A stretch of 64,000 bases of DNA, taken from positions 1 through 64,000 of the forward strand of contig JACKAB010000008.1 of NCBI GenBank assembly GCA_020635285.1, written 5' to 3'. This stretch comes from Ignavibacteriales bacterium (lineage in GTDB: Bacteria > Bacteroidota > Ignavibacteria > Ignavibacteriales > Melioribacteraceae). Position numbers and translations under genes: made by a program. The notes under the pieces were generated by a model that worked only from the letters and a program-made list of their open reading frames with translations, searched no databases and was not told the origin of the DNA. Positions within the stretch are counted from its first letter, which is position 1, and every line of letters starts with the position of its first letter. Of the stretch, positions 47,901 through 56,407 are shown one piece after another.

Positions 47901-48160
47901 ATAACGTTGATTATACCCCAATTGAAGCAGTTAGAGATATCGCTACGCTCACTACGCCAGTGAATGATTTAATTTATTTTGATGAATCATCAAAAGGTTA
48001 TTTTGAATACGTTAATGCCAGCTGGCAGCCAGTTGATTCTCAAAAGATTGATAAAATTTTAAAAGATAAATCTTATATAGATATGCCCAATTATGGATTT
48101 TTCACATTCTTAAATCCGAGGGATATTTATTTTGGACTTAAATTTAATATTGCACTTTAA
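44987..48160 (+). CDS. TonB-dependent receptor, module 1
   Basis: A 1057-residue outer-membrane receptor. Signal peptide MKHVIILFLSVVFCSTILLAQ; carboxypeptidase-regulatory-like domain (about 23-105: GKISGTVTDANTGAPVIGA and DIEGYFVILNVSPGTYTL); plug (about 115-230: NLNSEEIQNLPV, GFTADVGDVRSGL); 22-strand barrel to the end, closing YFGLKFNIAL. It is preceded by an AAGGGGAG ribosome-binding site. The next two genes encode a large secreted protein and a PorV-like protein; an equivalent three-gene set begins at 56408. No SusD-like partner is present. The substrate is unknown. Confidence 0.92.
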   Translation: MKHVIILFLSVVFCSTILLAQTTGKISGTVTDANTGAPVIGANIILEGSAIGAAADIEGYFVILNVSPGTYTLKASAIGYSASTLLNVRVNIDQTTNTDFKLSEEVYETGEVVVVAKTPIVQKDVASSGVNLNSEEIQNLPVVSITSVVGLQAGVDNGDIRGSGSADEIVYQVNGITMRDGRDNTPYSNVSFTSVEQVKVQTGGFTADVGDVRSGLIQVVTKEGQTDKYTFSFYSQYSPYSKKHFGQSVNDPNSFFLRPYLDDAVAWTGTKSGAWNEFIQRQYPEFIGWNAVSQNTLQNDNPDDDLSPEAARRLFLWQYRKAFEIDKPDYDIDLSFGGPIPLVSKELGNLRFLASYKQNETMLLVPLSTDDYNDYDASLKLTSDLGVGKKLMIEGHFGQQAGTGTSTSGLPGLFKDDWSLADRVDYGNYTKDVLFSNAYFSPTTVKRNSLAAKFTNAISSSTYYEVVFSNFNSDYNTSPGTSRDYDKKYKFGNNYFVDEAPFGYDQGASNVINPSGMLLGTIYSQSRDSSYVSTYNLKFDLSSQLDKFHNIKTGIDFKYIVNDVNYGIVSETFSNATRKYTWNTKPIQAAVYAQDKLEFEEMVATIGVRVEYSDPNDSWYDYTTYDLGFTASNAENRDQLIPKKDLNPQVTVMPRLGMAFPISVNSKLFLNYGHYQTLPIPSNLYRIANAIDGKLEFISNPESKLEKTIQYELGYEQNILDQFLLRITGYYKDITNESRDITYISADAGVVTYDKPEPVSYRDIRGFEFELNKNRGEWITGFINYNYMASSDGKFGWGKYYESPTLQNIYIQSEGESWLIQNKYKPRPVARLNLSVFTPNEFGPELMGIYPLEGWRMNILSTWKAGSYTSWTGGSGEITAKTRNNLQWVDNFNTDLRFSKDFNFGAVDLQLFVQINNLFNDKRLSSTGFSRTNFDYDRYIESLHLSSSTSGIEQFKYVNIPGDDKPGDYRDYNVDYTPIEAVRDIATLTTPVNDLIYFDESSKGYFEYVNASWQPVDSQKIDKILKDKSYIDMPNYGFFTFLNPRDIYFGLKFNIAL

Positions 48161-48197
48161 ATTTTTGAGGAGTAGAAATTTTATTTTAGGTGAAAAA

Positions 48198-50306
48198 ATG
48201 AGAAAATTTATTTACAAAATATTTTTTATAATAATTCTATTATCATTCCTTATTCCTAATTTTAGTGTTGCCCAAAGCAATGTTGGAAAAATTGAAAAAT
48301 GGATGGCTGTTGGAGAATTGCAAAACTGGTTTTCAAGTATTGGTTGCGAGAGGGAAGAAGATGGTCCTGAGAAACAACAACAAGCCGGTTGGAGATGGCC
48401 AGCCCCATACCTAAATCAAGATATGCAGGCAGCAAAAGGTCTATGGATTGGAGCAAAAAACTATACCGAACCGATAGAAGGTTCAACTTTTGATTTTAAA
48501 GTTGTGCATTGTGGTCCTCGTCCGCAAACAGGTGGTCTTGTGGAATTCTTTCCAATCGAATTTAAGCATTATTCTAAATTTAAACCTTCAACAATAAGAG
48601 TTGACGGTGCAGAATCATACTTTGTAAAAACTGTGATAGAAGATGAAAATATTAAACCTGATATGCCCTATGACCAGATGTTATATAATGTAGTTAATAC
48701 CCAAATGGGAATGACTATGAAAAGAAAGATATTCCAATTTAGCGGAGAGTATTTTAATAATTTCATTGTTACTGAAAATACTTTCATTAATACTGGTAAC
48801 ATTGATGTTGATCCGGAAATAGAAAGAACCTCAGGTGCATTAGAAGATGTCTATTTTTATTATCAATATAGAATGGCTCCTTGCCGCGAAACAAGATTGC
48901 TTTTTGGTGATCCGACAGCGTGGGGAAGAAATACTCTGAATGATGAAAGAGGCCCTTATAGAAACGACTCAGATAATCCTGAACAATTAAGATATCAATA
49001 TTCATGGCATGGTTATTTTCAAGATTTTTCAAGCTGGAATAATGTTGGTGGACCAATTTGGAAACCAACAGGTACCGTAATTGATAAGGCTGATTCTGTA
49101 GGCAGATTAGCTTCATCACAGTTTCCAGGGATTTTGGTTTTACATGCGGATAAATCAATTTCTGATAGAACTGATGACCCAATGCAGCCTACGACTACTG
49201 GATATATTGCTTCGGATGGAGAACTTAATTATGCATCAAATCCTTTTATAGCCACCGAAATGCAAAAACGCTATAATATGATGTCAAAAGGACATGCTGC
49301 AAAAAGCCATGCTGAAGTAATTACTGACGGAGATTTTGCCGGATCAACGAAAAATCCTGCTGAAGGTTCTGCAAACAATGCAGGCTATTCATTTGTAAAT
49401 GGTTTTGGCCCTTATCAAATTCCTTATGGCGATAGTATTAAAATTATACTTGTAGAAGCAGCAGCTGGTTTAAGCAGAGAGGAAGCTATAAGAGTTGGTA
49501 AGTTATACAAGGATGGCGCAATTTCAGCAACAGAGAAAAACGAATACGTTCTTCAAGGTAAAGATTCTTTACATCAAACATTTAAAAGAGTTGTCGACTT
49601 ATATAATAATAATTGGGAATTACCAGAAGCTCCAATGCCTCCAAAAAATTTAGAAGTGTTTTCACGAGGTGGAAGAATAGAATTATTTTGGGATATATAT
49701 GATGCTGGAATTGCACCACAAGGTTTTGAATTATATCGTTCTACAACAGATCACGTTGATGGTTATGCTGATAATCAATTTTATTCTAAATACGAACTTG
49801 TTACAGAACTAGGACCAGAGGCAAGATCATTTGTTGATACCGCTTTAGTTACAAATACAGCTTATTATTACTATCTCCAGTCAGTTGGTGATAATGTTCC
49901 AGCTAATACTAGTCTAAACATTCCAAGTTATAAATTGAGAAGCTCAAGATTTTATGCTCAAACTTATGCCCCTGCTTATAAAAGATCAAAAGGAGCAAGT
50001 ACAATTACTAATAAGGTTAGGATAGTTCCTAATCCATATATAATATCTGCAACAGGTGGTTTATTATTCCCTGGTGAGGAGAATAAAATTAGTTTTGTTA
50101 ATATTTCGGGTGAGTGTACAATTGCTATATACTCTGAATTAGGTGAATTAATTAAAACTATTGTACATGATGACGGAAGCGGATCCCATGATTGGTTGTT
50201 AACTACATCGTCAAATCAATTTGTTGTTAGTGGAATTTACATTGCTGTTATCACAGATAAAAATACAGGTGATAGAGAGATTGCTAAGTTTTCAATAATT
50301 CGTTAA
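48198..50306 (+). CDS. Large secreted protein with VPNPY-type C-domain, module 1
   Basis: A 702-residue exported protein (start ATG 48198, giving signal peptide MRKFIYKIFFIIILLSFLIPN; an upstream in-frame start inside the receptor lacks a site). The N-terminal region is beta-rich and unrecognised (EKWMAVGELQNWFSSIGCE, WRWPAPYLNQDMQAAKGLW). A fibronectin-III-like domain lies near 500-590 (GGRIELFWDIYDAGIAPQGF), then KVRIVPNPYII opens a C-terminal domain ending AVITDKNTGDREIAKFSIIR, similar in plan to T9SS sorting domains. The gene lies between receptor and PorV-like genes with short gaps. Confidence 0.8.
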   Translation: MRKFIYKIFFIIILLSFLIPNFSVAQSNVGKIEKWMAVGELQNWFSSIGCEREEDGPEKQQQAGWRWPAPYLNQDMQAAKGLWIGAKNYTEPIEGSTFDFKVVHCGPRPQTGGLVEFFPIEFKHYSKFKPSTIRVDGAESYFVKTVIEDENIKPDMPYDQMLYNVVNTQMGMTMKRKIFQFSGEYFNNFIVTENTFINTGNIDVDPEIERTSGALEDVYFYYQYRMAPCRETRLLFGDPTAWGRNTLNDERGPYRNDSDNPEQLRYQYSWHGYFQDFSSWNNVGGPIWKPTGTVIDKADSVGRLASSQFPGILVLHADKSISDRTDDPMQPTTTGYIASDGELNYASNPFIATEMQKRYNMMSKGHAAKSHAEVITDGDFAGSTKNPAEGSANNAGYSFVNGFGPYQIPYGDSIKIILVEAAAGLSREEAIRVGKLYKDGAISATEKNEYVLQGKDSLHQTFKRVVDLYNNNWELPEAPMPPKNLEVFSRGGRIELFWDIYDAGIAPQGFELYRSTTDHVDGYADNQFYSKYELVTELGPEARSFVDTALVTNTAYYYYLQSVGDNVPANTSLNIPSYKLRSSRFYAQTYAPAYKRSKGASTITNKVRIVPNPYIISATGGLLFPGEENKISFVNISGECTIAIYSELGELIKTIVHDDGSGSHDWLLTTSSNQFVVSGIYIAVITDKNTGDREIAKFSIIR

Positions 50307-50325
50307 AATTTTTTTAGGTATTTCA

Positions 50326-51336
50326 ATGAATAAAAAAATATTACTAATAATATCTCTTTTGATGTTTGTTTCTCAAATTAGTTTTGGGCAAACAAAACTT
50401 GCACAAACGGGACTAAAATTTTTAAGTGTTGGAGCAGACGCAAGAGCTTCGGCTCTCGGAGAGGCAATTACATCTCTGGAAGGTAATTCTTCATCAATGT
50501 TTTATAATCCATCTGCTATGGCAAGACAAGAATCTTTTTTTGATGTAACATTCTCAAATACAAAATGGATTGCGGATATTAATTATCTACACGCAAGCTT
50601 ATCTATTGCTCCGGAAAATGGAAATTATGGTGTATTTGGAATTTCTATTGCCAGTGTTGACTACGGAACATTTAATGAAACGGCTAGAATTCCAGGAGCC
50701 AGCGAGGGATATCTTGATTTAGGCACTTATAGCCCAACTGCAATAGCCATAGGACTTGGTTATGCAAAAGCACTATCAGAAAAATTTGCAGTGGGCGGAG
50801 ATGTAAGGTATGTATATCAAAATTTAGGAAGTGGTCATGCTGTTGGAACTACATCCACGGATGGTGAATATAAGCTTCAGAGTTTTGATATAAATGTTGT
50901 AGCATTCGATTTCGGAATTCTATACCACACTGGTTTTAAAAGTTTAGATTTTGGAATGTCTCTTAGAAATTTTTCACAAGAGATTGAATATGTTGAAGAA
51001 AGCTTCCAATTGCCTCTTACTTTCAAACTTGGAGTTTCTATGAATTTATTCGATTTCATAAATGTTGATAAAAATGAGCATTCTTTTTTATTTTCAGTTG
51101 ATGCGGATCATCCTAGAGATTATAAAGAACAAATTCACATTGGCGGGGAATACACATTTCTGAATCTTGTGTCTTTAAGACTTGGCTATACCACACCAAC
51201 AGATGAGCAAGGAATTAATGCAGGCATTGGTTTAAAACATTCGATCAGCGGAATTAATTTTGGAGTGGATTATGCTTATTTGGATTTTGGCGTTTTCCAA
51301 AATGTTCACAGATTTGCAGTTAATATTTCTTATTAG
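50326..51336 (+). CDS. PorV-like outer-membrane protein, module 1
   Basis: A 336-residue beta-barrel of the PorV/UPF0164 family. Signal peptide ending ISFGQ; diagnostic opening GLKFLSVGADARASALGEA, and NPSAMA in the second strand; the last strand ends FAVNISY. PorV shuttles T9SS cargo from the translocon to the attachment complex by binding C-terminal domains, so this paralogue may serve the secreted protein encoded just upstream (inference). It follows that gene by 19 bases. Confidence 0.9.
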   Translation: MNKKILLIISLLMFVSQISFGQTKLAQTGLKFLSVGADARASALGEAITSLEGNSSSMFYNPSAMARQESFFDVTFSNTKWIADINYLHASLSIAPENGNYGVFGISIASVDYGTFNETARIPGASEGYLDLGTYSPTAIAIGLGYAKALSEKFAVGGDVRYVYQNLGSGHAVGTTSTDGEYKLQSFDINVVAFDFGILYHTGFKSLDFGMSLRNFSQEIEYVEESFQLPLTFKLGVSMNLFDFINVDKNEHSFLFSVDADHPRDYKEQIHIGGEYTFLNLVSLRLGYTTPTDEQGINAGIGLKHSISGINFGVDYAYLDFGVFQNVHRFAVNISY

Positions 51337-51376
51337 AATTTAAGTCTATAATTAAAATTTGCAATTAGGTTTTGTT

Positions 51377-52608
51377 ATGAAAAAATATCAGAATTTCAAA
51401 TTATTAAAATATTGGTTAGGCACAGTTTTCTTGGCTGCTTCTTTAATTTTCATTTCTTGCAGCGAGGATACAAATCCTTCAATTTATGAGGATTTGCCAA
51501 AAGGTGATACACCTACAATTAGCACTCTTAGTCCGGCAGATTCTGGATTGGCAGGGATAACCGAAATAACAATTAATGGTAATAATTTTTCACCAGATAT
51601 TTCAAAAAATATCGTTTATTTTAACGGTGAAATTGGAACAATATTGAGTGCTTCTGCAAATCAGCTTGTAGTTAAGGCTCCAAAATTGGTTAATGATTCA
51701 GTTGCAATTAAAATAGCAGTAAGGGGAGTAGAGCTCTTTAGTGATGCCTATATGTTTTCTTTAAAATCTGCTTTGAAACAAATTTATGATTTTAAAGATT
51801 TTGAATTCCCTTATGCAATAACTGTAGATAACTCAAATAATGTTTATTTCAATTTTGTGGTGAGCGGATTAAGCACAGGGTTAAGTAGTATAAATCCTGC
51901 AGGTCTAATAGAAACTTTTTCGCCCAAAGGCGGTGAGTCATTTTATACAGATTTGAAATATGCTGGTAATGGGAAAATTTACGGTACTCGTTTCCCGCCA
52001 GTTAGAGCGATATTTGGGAGTGTGGCAGGTGAATCCCCAAAAGCGGTTGCAATGGCAGAGCAAACAGCCAAGCTCTTAACGTTAGATTTGGATAATAATA
52101 AAAATATTTGGGCAGCTGGAAGTGGAGGAAATATTTATAGAATAACTCCGGATGAAGCTGATAAAAAAGCTTTTCCATTTGATTTTTCTATTGGATCTTT
52201 AAGATTTTTTGATGGTTATCTTTATGCATTAGTTAATTTAGAAGCAACTCAATCAATTTATAGATTCAAAGTCGTCAACTCAGATAGTTTAGGGCAGGTG
52301 AAGAGTATTATAAAATAACAGAGAACCTTCCGGAGTATACTGTGAAAGCAATAACTTTCTCAGAAGATGGAAAATTATTTATGGGAACCTCTGGTGTGGG
52401 ATTTGACCCAAATGTATTAGTTTATTTAACGACAGATAAAACATTAAAACAGTGGTACTCTGAAGTTATTTCTGGACCGATTAGTAATTTCGCTTGGGAT
52501 ACCGGAAATTCATTATATTATATAAGAGAAAAATCGGCTACTTTACAGCAGCAAATTTTCAAAATAAACATGGTGATGAAAGGCGCACCATATTTTGGAA
52601 GAGATTAA
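51377..52608 (+). pseudogene. IPT/TIG-domain lipoprotein with propeller, one frameshift
   Basis: Start ATG 51377 (MKKYQNFKLLKYW), lipobox SLIFISC (Cys about 29). An IPT/TIG domain (about 50-130) contains ITEITINGNNFSPD, typical of surface proteins; blades of an NHL-like propeller follow (QIYDFKDFEFPYAITVDNSN, NKNIWAAGSGGNIYRITPDE). One base is missing near 52300: SDSLGQ continues in another frame as AGEEYYKITENLPEY, ending GAPYFGRD at 52608. Corrected length is about 410 residues. The module position suggests a surface-exposed partner of the receptor. Confidence 0.85.
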
Positions 52609-52659
52609 ATTTAATCTTTTTTAATTAACAACTTACATTCACAAATAAGGAGGCAAAAC

Positions 52660-54708
52660 ATGATTAAGAAATTAACTGTAATCATGATTCTTTTGTTCGT
52701 AGCAAGTTCTATGAGCATGGCACAATGGGCAAATTTAGGCCCTTTCCCGGATGATACCTACAAAGGCGGTACACACGGAATCGCTGTCGATCCAGACGGC
52801 AAAGTATGGCAATCAAGTTATTATAAAGAAGCTTGGGTATCACCAGCTGGAGATACTATTCAAACTTCTCCAATTTATGTTTTTAATGCAGATGGTTCAA
52901 TGAACCAAATAATCTATACTGTAACTAGTGGAAGTACTATTGATACTTTGAAAGGTGCAAATAGAGGATTGGGAGTTGACGAAAACGGAAACATCTTGTA
53001 TGTACAATCTGGACCAAGTAAAGTAATTAAAATTAACTCCACAACTTTTGAAGGAATGGGCAGCCGTGTTATTACTGATGATATCGGTTCATCCCCAACA
53101 GCTCCTTCTGTTGATGAAAATGGAACAATTTTTATTGGACCAGTTGTTGGCGGCGGATCTACTGCAATTGCAATGTATGATACCGATCTTCAATATCTTG
53201 GAAATGCAGTTGTTGGACCACCAGCCATTTCAAGAACTCTAATTGTTTCTAAAGATGGCAATACAATTTATTGGATGCCTTTTACTGCAACCACAACATA
53301 TGTTTATTCAAGAGCAGATGAATTCTCAGCTTATGAATTAGCTGATTCAATGTTTATTGGAATGAGCATTGAAACTACTGCTTGGCAGCCTGGTACAGGA
53401 AATTTATGGGTTTCTAACGATAGCCGTGGTACTGATTCTACAAAAAGTCATTTAACATGGTATAGTTATGATCTTACAGCCTCTGCTTTTGTAGATAGTT
53501 TTTCATTGCCTGTTACAGGTCAATCTGATGAATGGCCAAGAGGATTAGCTTTTAGTCCTGATGGAAAATTAGCTTATGTTGGCTTATTTGGAACCGCATT
53601 TGATAGAATTTATAAATTTACAAATGATATTCCAGATTCAATCGATCTTTCAATTACTTACGAAGCTGATATGGAATTAGAAATTCTGAAAGGAACTTTT
53701 AATCCGGCAACAGACACAGTTGAAGTAAGAGGAGCTTATTTTGGATGGGGAAGTGAAGCACCAGATATGGAACCAAGTGCTGTAAACCCAAATAAATACA
53801 CTCATACTGAAACACAACGTGCTACAGTTGGAGATAATATTCCTAATTATAAGTTCTATTATACTCCTGGTAACTGGGAAGGTGGAAGTGATAAAACTTA
53901 CAGAATAACTCAAGCTGATTATGACAATGGATATGCAGTTGTTTCAAGACCATTTAATGATGCTACTTTAGATGATGTTATCAATCAAGATTGTACAATT
54001 CTATTTGTTGTTGATACAGATAGCGCTTTATCTTCAATTAACAATACTATGTTTACTACAGTAAATACAGTTCATATTACTGGCGCATCTTCTCCATTGA
54101 AATGGCCTGATGGCGGATGGCCTGATGCTCAACTTGATAGAATGATTCCAATGTTTGATGATGGTACTAATGGTGATGAAGTATCCGGTGACGGTATTTT
54201 CTCTGCAAATGTTACCTTCCCTAAATATTCTTCATTCAGAATTCAGTATAAATATGGAATAAATTATGGTGATGCAGCTAATAACCAAGGTGGAAATGAT
54301 AATGAAAACGGTGTTGGTGCAGATCACTTTATTACCCTTACTAAAGATTTGTCTTCTGCAAAAGTAGAAAATAAATTTGGTGTTATGGGTGATCATACTT
54401 TATTGGATATGGTAACAGGTGTTGAAGTTCTTAAACAATTACCAACTGGATTTGAATTAACTCAAAACTATCCAAATCCGTTTAACCCAACTACTAAAAT
54501 TAATTTCCAAATTCCTAGTGCTCAAAATGTTTCATTAAAAGTTTATAACTTGCTTGGACAAGAAGTTGCAACTTTATTAAACGAACAAATGGGCGCTGGA
54601 GTTTATGAAGTTGGATTTGATGCTTCACAACTTTCAAGCGGAGTATATATTTACTCATTAAAAGCAGGAAGTTTTGTAGCTTCTAAGAAAATGACTCTTG
54701 TGAAATAA
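52660..54708 (+). CDS. Secreted propeller protein with T9SS sorting domain
   Basis: A 682-residue exported protein. Signal peptide to SMSMAQ; beta-propeller of NHL/SMP-30 type (about 25-330) with repeats such as GVDENGNILYVQ and SVDENGTIFIGP; beta-sandwich domains (about 330-460 and 470-590, the second with FDDGTNGDEVSGDGIF); complete T9SS sorting domain (600-682) opening NYPNPFNPTTKINF and ending KKMTLVK. The ribosome-binding site AAGGAGG at 52648-52654 is perfect, which is rare in this window and suggests strong expression. It has its own terminator. Confidence 0.9.
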   Translation: MIKKLTVIMILLFVASSMSMAQWANLGPFPDDTYKGGTHGIAVDPDGKVWQSSYYKEAWVSPAGDTIQTSPIYVFNADGSMNQIIYTVTSGSTIDTLKGANRGLGVDENGNILYVQSGPSKVIKINSTTFEGMGSRVITDDIGSSPTAPSVDENGTIFIGPVVGGGSTAIAMYDTDLQYLGNAVVGPPAISRTLIVSKDGNTIYWMPFTATTTYVYSRADEFSAYELADSMFIGMSIETTAWQPGTGNLWVSNDSRGTDSTKSHLTWYSYDLTASAFVDSFSLPVTGQSDEWPRGLAFSPDGKLAYVGLFGTAFDRIYKFTNDIPDSIDLSITYEADMELEILKGTFNPATDTVEVRGAYFGWGSEAPDMEPSAVNPNKYTHTETQRATVGDNIPNYKFYYTPGNWEGGSDKTYRITQADYDNGYAVVSRPFNDATLDDVINQDCTILFVVDTDSALSSINNTMFTTVNTVHITGASSPLKWPDGGWPDAQLDRMIPMFDDGTNGDEVSGDGIFSANVTFPKYSSFRIQYKYGINYGDAANNQGGNDNENGVGADHFITLTKDLSSAKVENKFGVMGDHTLLDMVTGVEVLKQLPTGFELTQNYPNPFNPTTKINFQIPSAQNVSLKVYNLLGQEVATLLNEQMGAGVYEVGFDASQLSSGVYIYSLKAGSFVASKKMTLVK

Positions 54709-54735
54709 CGATTGTTGTTTTTGTATTTTTTTTTG

Positions 54736-54768
54736 AAGCCGGTCTTTATGACCGGCTTTATTTTTTTT
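54736..54768 (+). terminator. Rho-independent terminator of the T9SS propeller gene
   Basis: Perfect nine-bp stem AAGCCGGTC (54736-54744) and GACCGGCTT (54750-54758) with loop TTTAT, followed by TATTTTTTTT. Confidence 0.92.
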
Positions 54769-54800
54769 AAGCAAGTCAAAATTAAATTCAATTATATTTT

Positions 54801-56345
54801 ATGTTTTTTTCTAAATTAAATAAAGTCCAAAATTTTCAGTATTTTCTAATAACATTTCTCTTTCTTACAAATAGCATTTTCTCGCAAGACAATTCTGATG
54901 AAATTTTAGCTAAAGTTGGCGATTTGGTAATAACTAAATCTGAATTTGAGAACAGACTTTATTTTACGCCGCATCAAGGAATTGAAGATAAGAATAGTAC
55001 AGATGGAATTAAAAAAGAACTGCTTTATACATTAATTGCAGAAAAGCTTTGGGCAAATGAAGCCTTAAAGACCGGAATGGATACTCTTTCTTCCGTAATT
55101 ACGGCCAAAAGTGTAATTGAAAAAATGTTTGTTAGAGATGAACTTTACAAAGTGGAGGTTACAGATAAAATAAATTTTACAAGTGAAGAATTAAATGAAG
55201 CACAAGAAAGATTTTTAAAGGATTTAGATGTTTATGTATTTTTTACAACAATAGAAAAAGAAGCTATTGAACTTAAAAAGTTAATTAGAAATACTAATAT
55301 AAATAATGTTCTTTCTAAAATTGATACAAGCAAAGTGCAATTTAAAAAAATGAATATTGCTTTTGGAGATTTAGCTAAAAGCACTGAAGATATTTTATAT
55401 AAATTGAACATTAATGAATTTTCAAAACCAATTAAAATGGAAACTGGATGGAACGTTTTTTATTTGAATAATTTTATTCAAAAAGAAAATAATGCTGTCA
55501 ATGATATTCAAGATGGTACAAAAATAATATTAAAAATATTGAGCGAAAGAAAAGAGCAAACTAATTACGATAAATTTCACAAAGAATTTTTTACTAATAA
55601 AAAGATTGACGCGGATGGAAAAACATTTAATCTTATTGTTGATGAGCTGACTAAAATTTTTTCTTCCAAAATAAAAGAAGGAAATACTTTTGTTGATAAA
55701 ACCGGAAAGGAAAAAATAATATTTGACAGTTATGATTTGAAATTATTTGAAAAAGAAATAGGCTTAAATAAACTGGAAAAAGATTTTCTTATTTTTAGCC
55801 CTAATCCAATTAAATTATTATCTTTTATGAACGAATTAAGTTTTTCATCATTTATAGTTCCCGCATCAAATTTGGATAGCATAAAAATCAAATTACATTT
55901 ATTTCTAAAAGACTATATTAAATATGAATTACTTGCGCGCGAAGGATATAATCGAGGATTAGAAAAATCACAAAATGTTACTGAATGGGTTAAAATCTGG
56001 TATGAAAATTTTCTTTTTCAAGCGATAAAAAATGAATATTTTAACAATAGTAATAAATTACTAAATTACAGTGAGATTAAAGATTATATTGCGGAAGAAA
56101 AAACAAATACAATAGAAGGCGAAGAAATTTTTAACAAATTTATAAGCAGTACTATTGAACTAAGCGACAAGTTCAAATATAAAATAAATGAAAAATTATT
56201 TTCTCAAATTGAACAAGGAAATATCAATCTTTTTGTAATTCATAATTTAGGCTTTGGTGGATCGATACCTGCTGTTCCTTCTTCACCACCATTTATTGAA
56301 TGGCAAATTGAAAAAGAAAAACGTATTTCAAAGAATAGCAATTAA
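54801..56345 (+). CDS. SurA-like periplasmic peptidyl-prolyl isomerase/chaperone
   Basis: A 514-residue exported protein. The signal peptide ends NSIFSQ; DEILAKVGDLVITKSEFENR is the SurA-N opening, followed by helices (LYTLIAEKLWANEAL) and one parvulin-like segment near 160-225 (FSKPIKMETGWNVFYL). The C-terminal half is helical and unrecognised. SurA-type proteins escort outer-membrane barrels to the BAM complex; its place immediately before a TonB receptor fits that role. The catalytic parvulin residues are not clearly visible, so chaperone function is safer than isomerase activity. Confidence 0.75.
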   Translation: MFFSKLNKVQNFQYFLITFLFLTNSIFSQDNSDEILAKVGDLVITKSEFENRLYFTPHQGIEDKNSTDGIKKELLYTLIAEKLWANEALKTGMDTLSSVITAKSVIEKMFVRDELYKVEVTDKINFTSEELNEAQERFLKDLDVYVFFTTIEKEAIELKKLIRNTNINNVLSKIDTSKVQFKKMNIAFGDLAKSTEDILYKLNINEFSKPIKMETGWNVFYLNNFIQKENNAVNDIQDGTKIILKILSERKEQTNYDKFHKEFFTNKKIDADGKTFNLIVDELTKIFSSKIKEGNTFVDKTGKEKIIFDSYDLKLFEKEIGLNKLEKDFLIFSPNPIKLLSFMNELSFSSFIVPASNLDSIKIKLHLFLKDYIKYELLAREGYNRGLEKSQNVTEWVKIWYENFLFQAIKNEYFNNSNKLLNYSEIKDYIAEEKTNTIEGEEIFNKFISSTIELSDKFKYKINEKLFSQIEQGNINLFVIHNLGFGGSIPAVPSSPPFIEWQIEKEKRISKNSN

Positions 56346-56407
56346 AGAATTATTTATTAAATAAACATTTCATTACTCAAAACTATCATCTTTATGATGG
56401 AGGAATT